A DNA stretch of 64,000 nucleotides from positions 40,521 through 104,520 of the forward strand of contig JAIEMB010000001.1 of assembly GCA_019752515.1 (NCBI GenBank), given 5' to 3'. Position numbers and translations under genes: made by a program. Positions 33,658-44,172 of this stretch are shown here, piece after piece. The stretch comes from Alphaproteobacteria bacterium (lineage in GTDB: Bacteria > Pseudomonadota > Alphaproteobacteria > UBA9655). Below the pieces are notes generated by a model. It did not search any database and was not told the DNA's origin. It worked only from the letters and a program-made list of their open reading frames with translations. Position 1 is the first letter of the stretch, and each line of letters begins with the position of its first letter.

Positions 33658-35522
33658 AGAAGTGGAAAGTTCTTCCTCTCTGCTATTTTTTACCTTTGCT
33701 TGTTCTATTTTCTTGCATGGTCCTTGCGAGTCCGACGGCTAACCTTAAGTCAGGAGACAAAACTGCTCAAGAATTTCTAAGTCAAATAGACATTAAAAAG
33801 AAAGAAGCGGGAGATCATCCCTTTTATTCAGGACATTCAAGTGCTGCCAACCTAAAGAGCGGAGATCTTGCGGGATGCACTCAAAGCCTTAGCCAATCTG
33901 ATCCTGTAAGCCAAATGCTTTATCAGAGTGCTGAATCGCGCCCTCAAGTTAAAATTGATCCTTCAAAAGATCCTCTTATCACAGGCTCTCAAAAGATCAT
34001 GACAGCTCCTTTAGAAGCGATTGGCGGAAAAGGAACGAAAGAAATAGAGCTTGCCTCTACGAAGGCGAGGGATGAAATTCTCACTTGTGAAGAGCCAGGA
34101 GATGATTCTCTTGAAAACTGCATACGTCACCTCATCGTGAAAGTAATAAAGACAAAGATTACGAAAGAAAAATATGAAACCTTCCGTCTTACAGGATGTA
34201 AAAAATCTCATAAGGACTATCATACTCGCTCTTGTCCCGCTCTTCTCGCTCACGTTCGAAAATGGAGGAGTCGGAGAACCTGGAAAAAGAATGCTGGACT
34301 TATTGATGTCACAGCAGCTTTTAAAGCTTGTTTACAAGAGGTAAACAGTAAAAAGCTCACACGCTGCTATCGATGTAGCAATCCTAGAACCATCGTCCCC
34401 GTTGATCTTAAAGAAGATCAAATCAAAAAGGTTATTATTGAAAGAAATCCCTTGGGCAAACCCTTAATTCAAGGCAAACCATACTTTAGTCGTCATGGAC
34501 GATTAAAGGTCTATAACTTGGAGGCAACGATCAAAATCACTTATGAAGAAGAACCTTATACAATCCTTCCCGATGAGTGGACCTCCAATTGTGAAAAATT
34601 AGAATCACGCGTTGATCAAGGACTTTGTCACTATGATACCAAAGAATGCACCCAAGGACCTCAAACACGCATTATTGAGGGTATTCCTGTTACAAGAGAG
34701 TGTTGGCAAGAAAAACTAACCTACGCTTGTGATTTCCCTACAAAAGACAATTGTGGTCCTTTAAGGGCACGAGGGTGTGTGCAAATTAACTCAGCCTGCA
34801 AACAAACCGTAGGCAACACGTGTGTCGCTTATACCCAGACCTATCAGTGTCAAGGAAACTCTCGAACTGCCCATCAAATTACGGGGGGTAACACACCCTT
34901 CTGTCTGGATGGAAGTTGTAGAGATCAGAGCTTTGAAGCCAACAACGAGATGATGTCCTCTCTCGCTCAATTAAGTCTTCTTAAAGATATGCAAGGAAAA
35001 ATAGATTCCATCTTTAAAGGAGACGAGCATCAATGCTCGAAGCATATCCTGAGCTTTAAGGATTGCTGTGGATCAGGAAAAGGTTGGGGAAAGAGCCTCG
35101 GTCTGGGAGGATGTAAGGCAAAGGAAAAGCTTCTCCAGAAAAAGCGTAAAGGGCGTCTTTGTCATTATGTAGGAACCTATTGCGCTAAAAAAGTCTTAGG
35201 ACAATGCGTTAAGAAAAAATCCTCCTTTTGTTGTTTTGGCTCAAAGCTACTCAAAGCCTTTCAAGAGCAAGGAAGAAAACAAATCCACCTTGGCTGGGGA
35301 AAAGCAAAAGACCCCCTCTGTCGTGGTTTTACCATTGAAGAACTCCAACGCATTGACTTTTCCAAGCTGGATTTAAGAGAAGCTTTTGAAGATCTCATGA
35401 AAAATTATAAACCCTCCAAACTTCAAGGAACAAGTCAGAAAATAGGTGAGCGTCTGGAGACGATTAAGCAAGGAGTCGTTCCCAGTACAAAAAAACAACC
35501 TCAGCAAAGACCAGGCGCATGA
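33654..35522 (+). CDS. traN: TraN, mating-pair stabilisation protein
   Basis: 622 residues, signal peptide (LPLLVLFSCMVLASP), then a cysteine-rich body with many CxxC-like pairs (TCYR..C, CQGNSRT, HILSFKDCCGSGKGWG, SFCCFGSKLLKAFQEQG). The C-terminal block is diagnostic of TraN, the outer-membrane adhesin that stabilises mating pairs. Its many disulfides fit the nearby TraF. ATGA overlap with both neighbours. Confidence 0.92.
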   Translation: MKKWKVLPLCYFLPLLVLFSCMVLASPTANLKSGDKTAQEFLSQIDIKKKEAGDHPFYSGHSSAANLKSGDLAGCTQSLSQSDPVSQMLYQSAESRPQVKIDPSKDPLITGSQKIMTAPLEAIGGKGTKEIELASTKARDEILTCEEPGDDSLENCIRHLIVKVIKTKITKEKYETFRLTGCKKSHKDYHTRSCPALLAHVRKWRSRRTWKKNAGLIDVTAAFKACLQEVNSKKLTRCYRCSNPRTIVPVDLKEDQIKKVIIERNPLGKPLIQGKPYFSRHGRLKVYNLEATIKITYEEEPYTILPDEWTSNCEKLESRVDQGLCHYDTKECTQGPQTRIIEGIPVTRECWQEKLTYACDFPTKDNCGPLRARGCVQINSACKQTVGNTCVAYTQTYQCQGNSRTAHQITGGNTPFCLDGSCRDQSFEANNEMMSSLAQLSLLKDMQGKIDSIFKGDEHQCSKHILSFKDCCGSGKGWGKSLGLGGCKAKEKLLQKKRKGRLCHYVGTYCAKKVLGQCVKKKSSFCCFGSKLLKAFQEQGRKQIHLGWGKAKDPLCRGFTIEELQRIDFSKLDLREAFEDLMKNYKPSKLQGTSQKIGERLETIKQGVVPSTKKQPQQRPGA

Positions 35523-36388
35523 AGATAGTCTACAATGTACAGTATTTAGTGTTCAACTTTGTTAAGAGATGGGAATCTCTAAGGTTTCTTCCTGCAATTT
35601 TGAAACTTGTTACGTTTCTTCTTTTTCTGAATCCTGGACACTGTGCACTGAGTACTGCGTTCTTCGAACGTCACGCAGAAGGTTGGCACTGGTATGAGCC
35701 ACTGAACGAGTCGCTGGGCGACGACAAAATAGAAGAGAGAAAGGAGATCTCCTCCGGCAGGAGCTCTTCTTCCTCTTCTCCTACCCCAACGGAGAAAATT
35801 GAGGCTCAACGAAAGGAACTCGAGACAAAACTTCATACGGCTATTCTCGAGCCTTCTCGTGAGAATATCATAACTTACATTTTTGCGCAAAAAGCTCTGA
35901 TGGACCAAAGCCAGAGATTTTCTGAGTCTTGGCAACAGGTGGTAATGACCACACCTTCCTTAGATGAAACGCTGATTCATCCAGTAGATCAAAATGCACG
36001 TCATGTATATTACAGTGAGAGAAACAAAGAGCTTATATCGCGCATTAAGGCTCTATCTCAAGACTATGGATTGTTTTTCTTCTTTCGAAAGAATTGTCCT
36101 TATTGCCATCGCTTTGCTCCTATTGTAAAGCATTTCGCAGAGAAACATAGCTGGTCTGTCCTGGCTGTCTCTTTAGATGGAGGAACACTCCCTGAGTTTC
36201 CTCATGTACGACGTAATAATGGCATTGCAGAGCGTCTTCAAGTCACCCATGTTCCCGCCCTTATTGCCCTTCATCCTCAGTCAGGTCAAACAATTCCTCT
36301 GGCTTACGGACTTGTCTCTGAAAGCGAAATCGAGGAAAGAGTTGATCTTTTAACGCGCAGGCTCAAGCCTGAAGGAGACAGAAAATGA
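35519..36388 (+). CDS. traF: TraF, thioredoxin-like pilus assembly protein with CPYC site
   Basis: 289 residues. C193/C196 in RKNCPYCHRFAP keep a redox-active CXXC, which the F-plasmid TraF lacks. The C-terminal VTHVPALIALHP carries the cis-proline. It probably isomerises disulfides in TraN, TraU and TraV. The N-terminal ~40 residues are less conserved and encoded partly by repeat-like sequence (CAGTATTTAGTGTTCA at 35538). A later start is possible. Confidence 0.9.
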   Translation: MKIVYNVQYLVFNFVKRWESLRFLPAILKLVTFLLFLNPGHCALSTAFFERHAEGWHWYEPLNESLGDDKIEERKEISSGRSSSSSSPTPTEKIEAQRKELETKLHTAILEPSRENIITYIFAQKALMDQSQRFSESWQQVVMTTPSLDETLIHPVDQNARHVYYSERNKELISRIKALSQDYGLFFFFRKNCPYCHRFAPIVKHFAEKHSWSVLAVSLDGGTLPEFPHVRRNNGIAERLQVTHVPALIALHPQSGQTIPLAYGLVSESEIEERVDLLTRRLKPEGDRK

Positions 36389-37767
36389 AGAAGATGTTTT
36401 TATGTGTGTTTCTGTTAGGTTCTCCCTCATTTGCCAGCATGCAGGATAATTTAGACAAAGCCTTTCAAGTTCTTGGCATGGCTCATAACGTGACAGAAGG
36501 AGGAGGCTATGAAGATCAAACAGGTGGATTTTATACGGGAGGGCGTGTGTTTGCTCGGTCTCGTGTGAATAATGCAGATCTCTTTTCTTTACAACTTCCC
36601 CATTACCGTGCGGGGTGTGGTGGCATTGACCTGTTTTTAGGGGGTTTTAGCTACATCAACGCCCAGCAGTTTATCCAGCTTTTACGCAATATCGGCAGCA
36701 ATGCCAGTGGCTATGCTTTTAATCTGGCTCTTGCCACAGTGACACCTCAAATTAAGAGTGTGCTTGATGATCTTGTAGCTAAGGTTCAGAAAATGACCAA
36801 TCAAAATATCAATTCCTGTGAGGCTGCTGCAACCCTTGTCGGAGGCATGTGGCCTCAATCCGATGCAAGTTCTCAGCTTCTCTGCAATGCCATGAGCAAG
36901 GACCTTGGTATCGCGAGTGATTGGGCACAGGGACGTCAAAAATGTGGAGCTGAAGAACAAAGGGTTGCTGTCTTAAACCGGAAAGGTGAAAAACCAGGAT
37001 TTAAAGATATTTTGGGAGATGAGTTTAATATTGCTTGGAAAGCTATTCAAAAGAATGGCTTTTTACAAGGAGATTCAGGACTAGCAGAGTTTTTTATGAC
37101 TCTTTCAGGCACCATCATTTCCCGACGCGTCGGCAATGAGCTTGAAGTTAAGGTGTTACCCTCTAAAAGCACTGATCCCCAGCTTCTCTCTGCTCTTATT
37201 ATGGGGAACGTACCTGTTCAAATTTACAAATGCGATAACCCTTCAGAAGATAAGTGTCTCGCTCCTACCCTTCAAAATATGGTGCTTCCAAAGGCAAAAG
37301 CTCTTTACTCAATCGTTGATAAACTCTTGCTCTCTCTTTCCAAAAAAATTCAAAAACATGAAGAAATCTCTGAACAAGAGGAAGGGTTTGTGAATGCGAC
37401 GATGATCCCTGTTTTAAAGATTATAGCTGTGGAAACAGCTTTTAAGGAAGCAGGCAGTCCTATTAGCGCTACTGAATTCAGTGAGGCTATTGCTCACGAT
37501 ATTCTTCTTCAATACCTGGACGAGGTCATGTCTCTTGTGTGGGATAGTGTGATCCAACTTAAGAAAGTCCAAATCAATGATGGAATGATTGAGGAGCTGA
37601 GATCAGGCATCGCGAGTTCTCGGAAACTTCTTTATGCCAAACGCACAGCTCTCTTTGAGCAGATGACTATCACTCTTGATTTGATTGAGAGAACTCAACA
37701 GATCGAAGCAAAACTACAGAATATGTTTATTTCCTCTCAACAAGGCACGAAGGTAGGAGGGAGATAA
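36385..37767 (+). CDS. traH: TraH, pilus assembly protein
   Basis: 460 residues, signal peptide, then TraH signatures (YRAGCGGIDLFLGGFSYIN, ALATVTPQIKSVLDDL, NINSCEAAATLVGG) and a C-terminal helical region. ATGA overlap with traF; traG starts one base after its stop. Confidence 0.95.
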   Translation: MKKMFLCVFLLGSPSFASMQDNLDKAFQVLGMAHNVTEGGGYEDQTGGFYTGGRVFARSRVNNADLFSLQLPHYRAGCGGIDLFLGGFSYINAQQFIQLLRNIGSNASGYAFNLALATVTPQIKSVLDDLVAKVQKMTNQNINSCEAAATLVGGMWPQSDASSQLLCNAMSKDLGIASDWAQGRQKCGAEEQRVAVLNRKGEKPGFKDILGDEFNIAWKAIQKNGFLQGDSGLAEFFMTLSGTIISRRVGNELEVKVLPSKSTDPQLLSALIMGNVPVQIYKCDNPSEDKCLAPTLQNMVLPKAKALYSIVDKLLLSLSKKIQKHEEISEQEEGFVNATMIPVLKIIAVETAFKEAGSPISATEFSEAIAHDILLQYLDEVMSLVWDSVIQLKKVQINDGMIEELRSGIASSRKLLYAKRTALFEQMTITLDLIERTQQIEAKLQNMFISSQQGTKVGGR

Positions 37768-37768
37768 G

Positions 37769-40594
37769 ATGGCGCACGTCATAACCACCTATGGAGGAGG
37801 AGAACTCTTTACGCTTGTCTTTGATGCCATAGCTGCTTTGTTTAAAGCAGATCGCACAGGAATGGTGATGTCCCTTATCCGAATTGGGTTGATGGTGGGG
37901 TCCGTGTATGTGGTTATGCTCATGTTTTTTAAAAGCAGTTTACAAGAAGGAGCTAAATGGTTCCTCTGGGTTGTTGTCGCAACCAATCTGCTCTTTCTCC
38001 CTAAAACGACCGTTTATATTGATGATCCCCTCATGAAGATGAAAGCAAAGGTTGATAACGTGCCCTTTGCTTTGGGAGCTTTTGCAGGTTTTGTAAGTCA
38101 AATGGGGCGGGCTGTAACAGAAAAGGTCGAGTCTGTTTTTACCTTGCCTGACTATATGCCCTATCATCGAACAGGAACGGTGTTTGCCTCTTCTCTTATG
38201 AGTCAGGTTGGACAATTTCGCATTGTAGATCCCGCCTTTAAAGGAAACATGGAACGGTTTATCAACCAATGTGTGGTTTATGATGCTATGATTGGTCATA
38301 AGTATACGCTGATAGACCTGCAAAACACACCTGATATCTGGGCTCTTGTGATGACAAAGGCTTCTCCTGTCCTTGGATTTCTTTATAAGGAAGGAAACAC
38401 TCCAGGAGCCATTGTGACCTGTAAGGCAGGAGCTCAAAAACTCAATGCTCTTTGGAACGCTGAGATTGCCAAAGCAACCTTAATCTATGGCCGTCGCGTT
38501 CAAAATCAGACCTTGACCAAAAATCTCTTTTTTACGCATTTGCACAATGGTTACCAGCTTCTCTCAGACATATCAAAATCAGCCGAAGACATCCTTAAAC
38601 AAGAGATTATGATCAATGCCATTGAGGAATCAAGCAATAATAAACTTTCTGAGCTGGGAGCAGCCTCTAACTATGCCGCCACAAAAGCCCTACTTCAGCA
38701 AAGAACTGCCTATGCGGTTGCAGGGGAGATTGCCGCCAGAACCTTGCCTTTGTTTAAGAACGTGATTGAAGCTCTGAGTTATGCGTTGTTCATCTTCATT
38801 GTGGTCTTAGCTCTTCTTCCCAATGGATATAAGATTCTTCTCACCTATTGTGGCATCTTGGTATGGACTCAGCTATGGGCACCCCTCTATGCTGTTCTCA
38901 ACCTCGTTATGACACTTTATGGAAAATCTGAAACAAAGAGCTTGATTGGAGAAGAAGGGCTTACCCTTTTGAATTCCTCAGCCATCATCAATGCGAACGC
39001 AGACATGGTCACCTTAGCCGCATGGCTCTCTGTGAGTATTCCCTTTATCTCCTACGGTATTCTTAAACAAGGAGCTGCCGCCTTTGTGGGTCTTGCTCAA
39101 CATTTAGGCTCAGCCATGCAATCTGCTGCCAGTGGGGCTGCTGCCGAAACTGTCTCCGGCAACATCAGCTTAGGAAATGTGAGCATGGGAAACCAAGCGT
39201 ATCAGAACACAAGTGCTTTTCAGCACAATTCGAGCCCAAGTTATACGGCCTCCCAATTTAAAGCGATGGGAGCTTCGGGCGTTGAACAAAATACTTTTGC
39301 AAGTGGTGCCCAGGCCTTTAGCGACCAAGCCATGTCTCGCTTGAGCGTTCAAATCATGGGAACAGAAAATACAAGTTTTGCTGAACAGCAAAGCCTCAAT
39401 AATGCAGTAGGCGTATCTCGAACAAAGAACATTGCTGCAAGTGAAGCAACAGAAGCTTCTCTTCAAACGTCGACAAACTTCTTATCTCGATTAGGTACCG
39501 ATCAATTTAAAGGGGAGGAATATACCAAAAACATCAGCGCATCTGACGCCAAGAGCCTTCAGAACTTCAATAACTTTGTTAAAGAAATTCAACAGAGACA
39601 GGGATTAGACGAAACACAAGCCGTAGAAGCCGCTCTTGGCGTAGGTTTGGGGGGAAGTATTGCATTCTTAGGCGTGGATGCAAAAGGGAGCTTCTCCAGT
39701 ACAGCCGCTCGCCAACAAGCGATTCAAGATGCCTCCTCCATTGCAGATCAAATAGGATATTCAGAAAACACCGAGAAAGTAGTTTCCGCTGCTCAGTCCT
39801 TGTCAGAGAGCACGCGTGATACAAAAGGCTCTGAATTAGACAATAGCGCTCTTGCAAGCCTGAATCAGGCTAAAGGATTGAGAGAAGAAGCCTCTGTTGC
39901 TCACAATAAAGTGAAGACCCTTTCCAAAGACATGAGCTCTAGCCAAAGCAAGGGCATAACCATTAACAAAGAACTCAACCAAGAAATACTGGAATTTATT
40001 GCCCATCAACCTGCAAATCCCGGACCTGATGGCTCATCGGGCGGATCGATGGGTTATAAAGAAGCACGACGTATTGTTGAAAATGGCGGGGAAGAACGCG
40101 CAGCCTACCTCAATCGTTTTCAAGAACAAAACCCTCAATATTCCATTCAGAGTATTAATGTGGCAGGAGTACGGTCCGACCTGAATAGGCAATATGAAGC
40201 GCAAGCTCAGCATCAACGAAACAATGCTGGTGTTCAAGCCCAAAACACTTCCAACACACAAGAGGTGCAACACCATGCAAACGCCACAGGCCTTGACAAG
40301 ACTTGTCTTGAGCCAAAAAATGCAGAGAGCCCTCAAAAAGATAACTCGATTAAAGCGGTCGTTTTAGAACAGATTAAAAATACAGAGGATAAAGTGCAAA
40401 AAGGAAGTGAGGAGGTTGGTAAACAAAAACAAATTCTTCAAGACGTAGAAAAAGCATCACAGGAAAAAACCTTAGGAGGAACCGCCTTGAAAAACCTAGC
40501 CGTAAGTACGGGAAAGGGGCTCCTCAGTACCGGCAAGGACGTTGCCAAGGCTATCGAAAAGCTCCCACCTGATTATCCCATCATTATTCCTTAA
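37769..40594 (+). CDS. traG: TraG, pilus assembly and mating-pair stabilisation protein
   Basis: 941 residues, as in F (938). The N-terminal third has several membrane helices (~37-60, 330-380, 410-440). The long hydrophilic C-terminal part is Ser/Ala/Gln-rich and would serve stabilisation or exclusion in the periplasm. Follows traH directly. Confidence 0.92.
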   Translation: MAHVITTYGGGELFTLVFDAIAALFKADRTGMVMSLIRIGLMVGSVYVVMLMFFKSSLQEGAKWFLWVVVATNLLFLPKTTVYIDDPLMKMKAKVDNVPFALGAFAGFVSQMGRAVTEKVESVFTLPDYMPYHRTGTVFASSLMSQVGQFRIVDPAFKGNMERFINQCVVYDAMIGHKYTLIDLQNTPDIWALVMTKASPVLGFLYKEGNTPGAIVTCKAGAQKLNALWNAEIAKATLIYGRRVQNQTLTKNLFFTHLHNGYQLLSDISKSAEDILKQEIMINAIEESSNNKLSELGAASNYAATKALLQQRTAYAVAGEIAARTLPLFKNVIEALSYALFIFIVVLALLPNGYKILLTYCGILVWTQLWAPLYAVLNLVMTLYGKSETKSLIGEEGLTLLNSSAIINANADMVTLAAWLSVSIPFISYGILKQGAAAFVGLAQHLGSAMQSAASGAAAETVSGNISLGNVSMGNQAYQNTSAFQHNSSPSYTASQFKAMGASGVEQNTFASGAQAFSDQAMSRLSVQIMGTENTSFAEQQSLNNAVGVSRTKNIAASEATEASLQTSTNFLSRLGTDQFKGEEYTKNISASDAKSLQNFNNFVKEIQQRQGLDETQAVEAALGVGLGGSIAFLGVDAKGSFSSTAARQQAIQDASSIADQIGYSENTEKVVSAAQSLSESTRDTKGSELDNSALASLNQAKGLREEASVAHNKVKTLSKDMSSSQSKGITINKELNQEILEFIAHQPANPGPDGSSGGSMGYKEARRIVENGGEERAAYLNRFQEQNPQYSIQSINVAGVRSDLNRQYEAQAQHQRNNAGVQAQNTSNTQEVQHHANATGLDKTCLEPKNAESPQKDNSIKAVVLEQIKNTEDKVQKGSEEVGKQKQILQDVEKASQEKTLGGTALKNLAVSTGKGLLSTGKDVAKAIEKLPPDYPIIIP

Positions 40595-40623
40595 CCTCAC
40601 TTAACGAGAGAACAAGATAGAAT

Positions 40624-42531
40624 ATGCAAATTCTTACCTGGATCAGACAGTCCATACCCCTTTTTACATTCGTCATGGGAATGATGGCTTGGGTGATGCT
40701 TCCCTCTCATTTTGAGGCTCTTGGATTTCAATCAAAGGCCCTCTTTACATTCTTTCTGAGTCTGACGGTCCTTTCTTGCCTTCTCCTTCCCCTGGGAGCC
40801 AGGTTCATGGAAATCCTCAAAATCGGGGTCTATATTCTCTTTTTTATCACCTTTATTCTCACTTTAGAGCCGTTTTACATAACTTTTTTAGAGGGAAAAA
40901 TGATCTATTCACGATTGTTTCTCTCTTATCATCCGGATAAGGCTCTCGGGATGATATTTTCCTGGCTACAAAGGAGACTTTCAACCCACTATGAGCTTTA
41001 TGGAATATGGTTAGGATTTACAGCTATTCCTGTACTGATGCTTTGCTATTTTTTCCATCTTTTATGCCTCGTTCCCGGAAGGCGGCTTTTTTTAGATCGT
41101 TCTTATCGGGTAAAGGAAGGGCCTTGGGTTGCAGGATTTTTAGACAGAAATAAGGAAAAAGAACTTCTCAAGAATAAAAAGGGATTACCTTTAGGCGTTC
41201 CTTTCGATGAAAAAGGAACTAAAGGAAGGATTCTGAGATATCTTCCTAATTCCTCTAAAGGATGGCTTTCAGGCCATCATGTAGTGATTTCAGGATCTCA
41301 AGGGGGAAAAGGCGTGTCTTGTGTCCTTCCTGCTATTCTTGACCATGAAGGCCCTGTGGCCGTCCTGGACATAAAAGGAGAGCTCTTTGCAATGACGCAG
41401 AAAGAGAGAAAAAAAAGAGGACGCAAGGTTGTTGTTCTGAATCCTTTTAATGTGGTTGAAGAAAATCAATGGCAGTGGAACCCTCTAGATTATATAAGAC
41501 CAGAAGAATTTGAGAGAGACTCACGCATTATTATTGAAGGGCTTTTAGAGCCAGAAACGCCTTATAATCAACACTTTTATAAAATGGCAGCAGATATTCT
41601 TCAAGTCACACTTGAAGTCATTCTGTATACGATGTCGGAGAAAGATTTTAACCTTAACACACTCTATGATTTTGTTTGTGGTCCTGAATTTATCAATCAG
41701 CTCAAAATATGGATAAAACATCCAGATGTCTTAGATGGAAGACCGGCTAAAATGGCCGCGACTATCCTTTCTGCAGGGGAAGAAGAAAGAGGTTCCTTCT
41801 TTACAACGATTAAACGCAATCTGTCCTGGATTGGTTATGAGAAAAACAAAACATTCCTACAGCCTCACAATGATTCAGCAGTCTTTTCATTTGATGAGCT
41901 TCTGGATAATAAAATCGATCTTTTTTGTGTGATTCCCTTAGATATGATTGAAACTATGTCAGGCTTCTTGCGTCTCTTTACCAATATTGTCTTAGGAACG
42001 GTCATCAGACAATCGGGTTACAAGAATCCCCAAGAAAAGATTCTCCTTATGCTGGATGAATTCCCTCGTCTTGGAGCCATGCGCCAGCTCATTAATATTG
42101 TTACCGTTGCTGCGGGAGCAGGCATAGAGGCCTTTATGGTCGCTCAAGACAAATCATCTATTGAATCCGTTTGGGGAAAAGAAACGGATGTGATTTTTGG
42201 GTCTTCGGCAACGGTGAGGATTTTTAATCTTGGGAGAACTGATAGCTCAACAGCTTCCTGGGCTTCTTCCTTGATGGGAGATAAGACTATTATAACCCGA
42301 ACCAACGCCGCGAGAGAATATGGCGACTTTCTTAAAGGGGCTGGATCGGAGTCCGTCAGTCAAATGAAAGAAAAGCTCCTAACAGCAACGCAAATCCAGG
42401 AACTAGGAGATACCAAAATGCTGTGTTTTCTTCGAGGGCAACAGCCTCTTCTCTTGGAGAGAATTATTTCTTATAAACATCCTTATTATAAAAATCGTCT
42501 GAGCCACAACCCTACACTTTTGTTATCATAA
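40624..42531 (+). CDS. VirD4/TraG-type coupling ATPase (T4CP)
   Basis: 635 residues: N-terminal membrane segments (~10-75, 130-150), Walker A GSQGGKGVSCVLP at ~223, VLDIKGELF, and Walker B LLMLDEFPRLG at ~474. Sequence style is that of RP4 TraG/Ti VirD4 (QHFYKMAADIL, FTNIVLGTVIRQSG) rather than F TraD. It would hand the DNA-relaxase complex to the channel. No relaxase gene follows in the window. Confidence 0.93.
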   Translation: MQILTWIRQSIPLFTFVMGMMAWVMLPSHFEALGFQSKALFTFFLSLTVLSCLLLPLGARFMEILKIGVYILFFITFILTLEPFYITFLEGKMIYSRLFLSYHPDKALGMIFSWLQRRLSTHYELYGIWLGFTAIPVLMLCYFFHLLCLVPGRRLFLDRSYRVKEGPWVAGFLDRNKEKELLKNKKGLPLGVPFDEKGTKGRILRYLPNSSKGWLSGHHVVISGSQGGKGVSCVLPAILDHEGPVAVLDIKGELFAMTQKERKKRGRKVVVLNPFNVVEENQWQWNPLDYIRPEEFERDSRIIIEGLLEPETPYNQHFYKMAADILQVTLEVILYTMSEKDFNLNTLYDFVCGPEFINQLKIWIKHPDVLDGRPAKMAATILSAGEEERGSFFTTIKRNLSWIGYEKNKTFLQPHNDSAVFSFDELLDNKIDLFCVIPLDMIETMSGFLRLFTNIVLGTVIRQSGYKNPQEKILLMLDEFPRLGAMRQLINIVTVAAGAGIEAFMVAQDKSSIESVWGKETDVIFGSSATVRIFNLGRTDSSTASWASSLMGDKTIITRTNAAREYGDFLKGAGSESVSQMKEKLLTATQIQELGDTKMLCFLRGQQPLLLERIISYKHPYYKNRLSHNPTLLLS

Positions 42532-42723
42532 ACATCTTTTTTGAAAAAAGTTTTTTATTTTAAACGTGAAAAAAGCTCCTACATAGCTTTCCTCTTTATT
42601 TCATCTCCATAAAGAAGCGATAATGTAAATTTTTAGTATTTTTGAATTCCAAGTCCGAAAATGGCGAGAATAGCTTAACATTGTAAGTTAGAGTGCTTTT
42701 ATTAGTTTAATAAGAGCGACCAC

Positions 42724-44172
42724 ATGCCTATACTTTTCAACCAAGCTCAGTATTACCAAGCGGTTTGTTCCCGTGACTCTCGATTCGATGGCTCCTTCTT
42801 TTTTGGGGTGAGCTCAACAGGTATCTATTGTCGACCAGTTTGTCCAGTCAAAACACCAAATCTTGAGAATTGCATTTTCTTTTTAAATGCAGCCGCTGCA
42901 GAAGCTGCTGGCTTTCGTCCCTGTTTGCGTTGCCGCCCAGAACTAATTCCTGGGAATGCAAGCGTTGATGCAGCTGACCGACTGACACAAAATGCTTTGA
43001 GTTTGATTGAAGATGGTTTTCTAAATGATACCAACGTAGCCAACCTTGCTAAGGAATTAGGAGTTACAGATCGTCACTTGCGCCGTGTTTTTCATGAAGC
43101 GTTAGGCGTTAACCCAATTAAATTCGTTCAAACTCAACGCCTACTGCTTGCCAAAAGATTACTCACGGATACCACATTACCCATTACTGAAGTAACTTTT
43201 GCAGCAGGTTTTAATAGTTTACGCCGCTTTAACACCCTCTTTAAAAGTCGTTATACACTTAGTCCAACACAATTTAGAAAACATATAAATATACAACAAT
43301 CTTTAAACTCTTTGAGCTTTAAGCTCAACTATCGACCTCCCTTAGACTGGCTTTCTCTTCTTAATTTTATAAATGAAAGGGCTATACCAAGGACAGAAGA
43401 AGTATTTAATGGGGTCTATAGACGAATAGTACGCCTCTATCATAGAAATCAGTGGCATATTGGCTGGATAACAGCCGAGTTATTAACGAACCCACCCGTA
43501 ATTCAAGTTATAATTGATATAAAACTTACACAAGTAATTTTTCCTGTACTTAAGTATATTAAAAAGCTCTTTGATCTAACCTGTTCACCAGAAAAAATTA
43601 TACTAGCATTGGGCCCATTAGCCAAGTCTCGAACAGGGTTACGGGTACCAGGAGCATTTGATGGCTTTGAAGTAGCAGTCCAAACAATTTTAGCTCAGAA
43701 AGAAACGAAAAAAACAACAGATACTGTTGTTGAGAAGTTTGTTAACTATTTTGGTGAACCTCACCCTACCCCATTTGCCACATTAACGCATGCTTTTCCA
43801 ATTCCTAAACGTATTGCACTAGCGTCAATAGAAGAAATTTCCGCCCTTGGGATTCCTCAGTTTAAAGCGGAGGTAATAGTTATTTTAGCACAGGCTGTTG
43901 AAAGGAAAAACTTAGATCTTATACCCTATGCTGACACAGTGAGTACAATAGAGCAGCTTCGTTCCTTACCAGGTATTAATGAAGAATCAGTGCAGTATAT
44001 CACAATGCGTGCTTTATCATGGCCTGATGCTTTTCCGCTTTGCAATAAAGACTTAGCGAAAGCCTTAGGAATTCGCTCAACTCGTATAGCTCACAACATA
44101 ACTAAGACATGGCAACCTTGGCGATCTTATGCCGCAATCTATTTGATGTCCAAACTCTTAGAGGAAAAATAA
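42724..44172 (+). CDS. Ada-like regulator fused to AlkA DNA-3-methyladenine glycosylase
   Basis: 482 residues. N-terminal Ada zinc domain with C36, C40, C67 and C70 (GIYCRPVC, PCLRCRPE), where the methyl-accepting cysteine lies. Next an AraC-type HTH (~95-190: VANLAKELGVTDRHLRRVF). Then AlkA (~205-482) with helix-hairpin-helix LPGINEESVQYITMRAL and the probable catalytic Asp in NKDLAKALG. It senses and repairs alkylated DNA. The next gene overlaps its stop by one base. Confidence 0.92.
   Translation: MPILFNQAQYYQAVCSRDSRFDGSFFFGVSSTGIYCRPVCPVKTPNLENCIFFLNAAAAEAAGFRPCLRCRPELIPGNASVDAADRLTQNALSLIEDGFLNDTNVANLAKELGVTDRHLRRVFHEALGVNPIKFVQTQRLLLAKRLLTDTTLPITEVTFAAGFNSLRRFNTLFKSRYTLSPTQFRKHINIQQSLNSLSFKLNYRPPLDWLSLLNFINERAIPRTEEVFNGVYRRIVRLYHRNQWHIGWITAELLTNPPVIQVIIDIKLTQVIFPVLKYIKKLFDLTCSPEKIILALGPLAKSRTGLRVPGAFDGFEVAVQTILAQKETKKTTDTVVEKFVNYFGEPHPTPFATLTHAFPIPKRIALASIEEISALGIPQFKAEVIVILAQAVERKNLDLIPYADTVSTIEQLRSLPGINEESVQYITMRALSWPDAFPLCNKDLAKALGIRSTRIAHNITKTWQPWRSYAAIYLMSKLLEEK

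Noticed and set aside
12715..42531. tRNA-Arg as the attachment site of the conjugative element
   Set aside because: I could not find a second copy of the tRNA 3' end at the far side, nor an integrase; left open.
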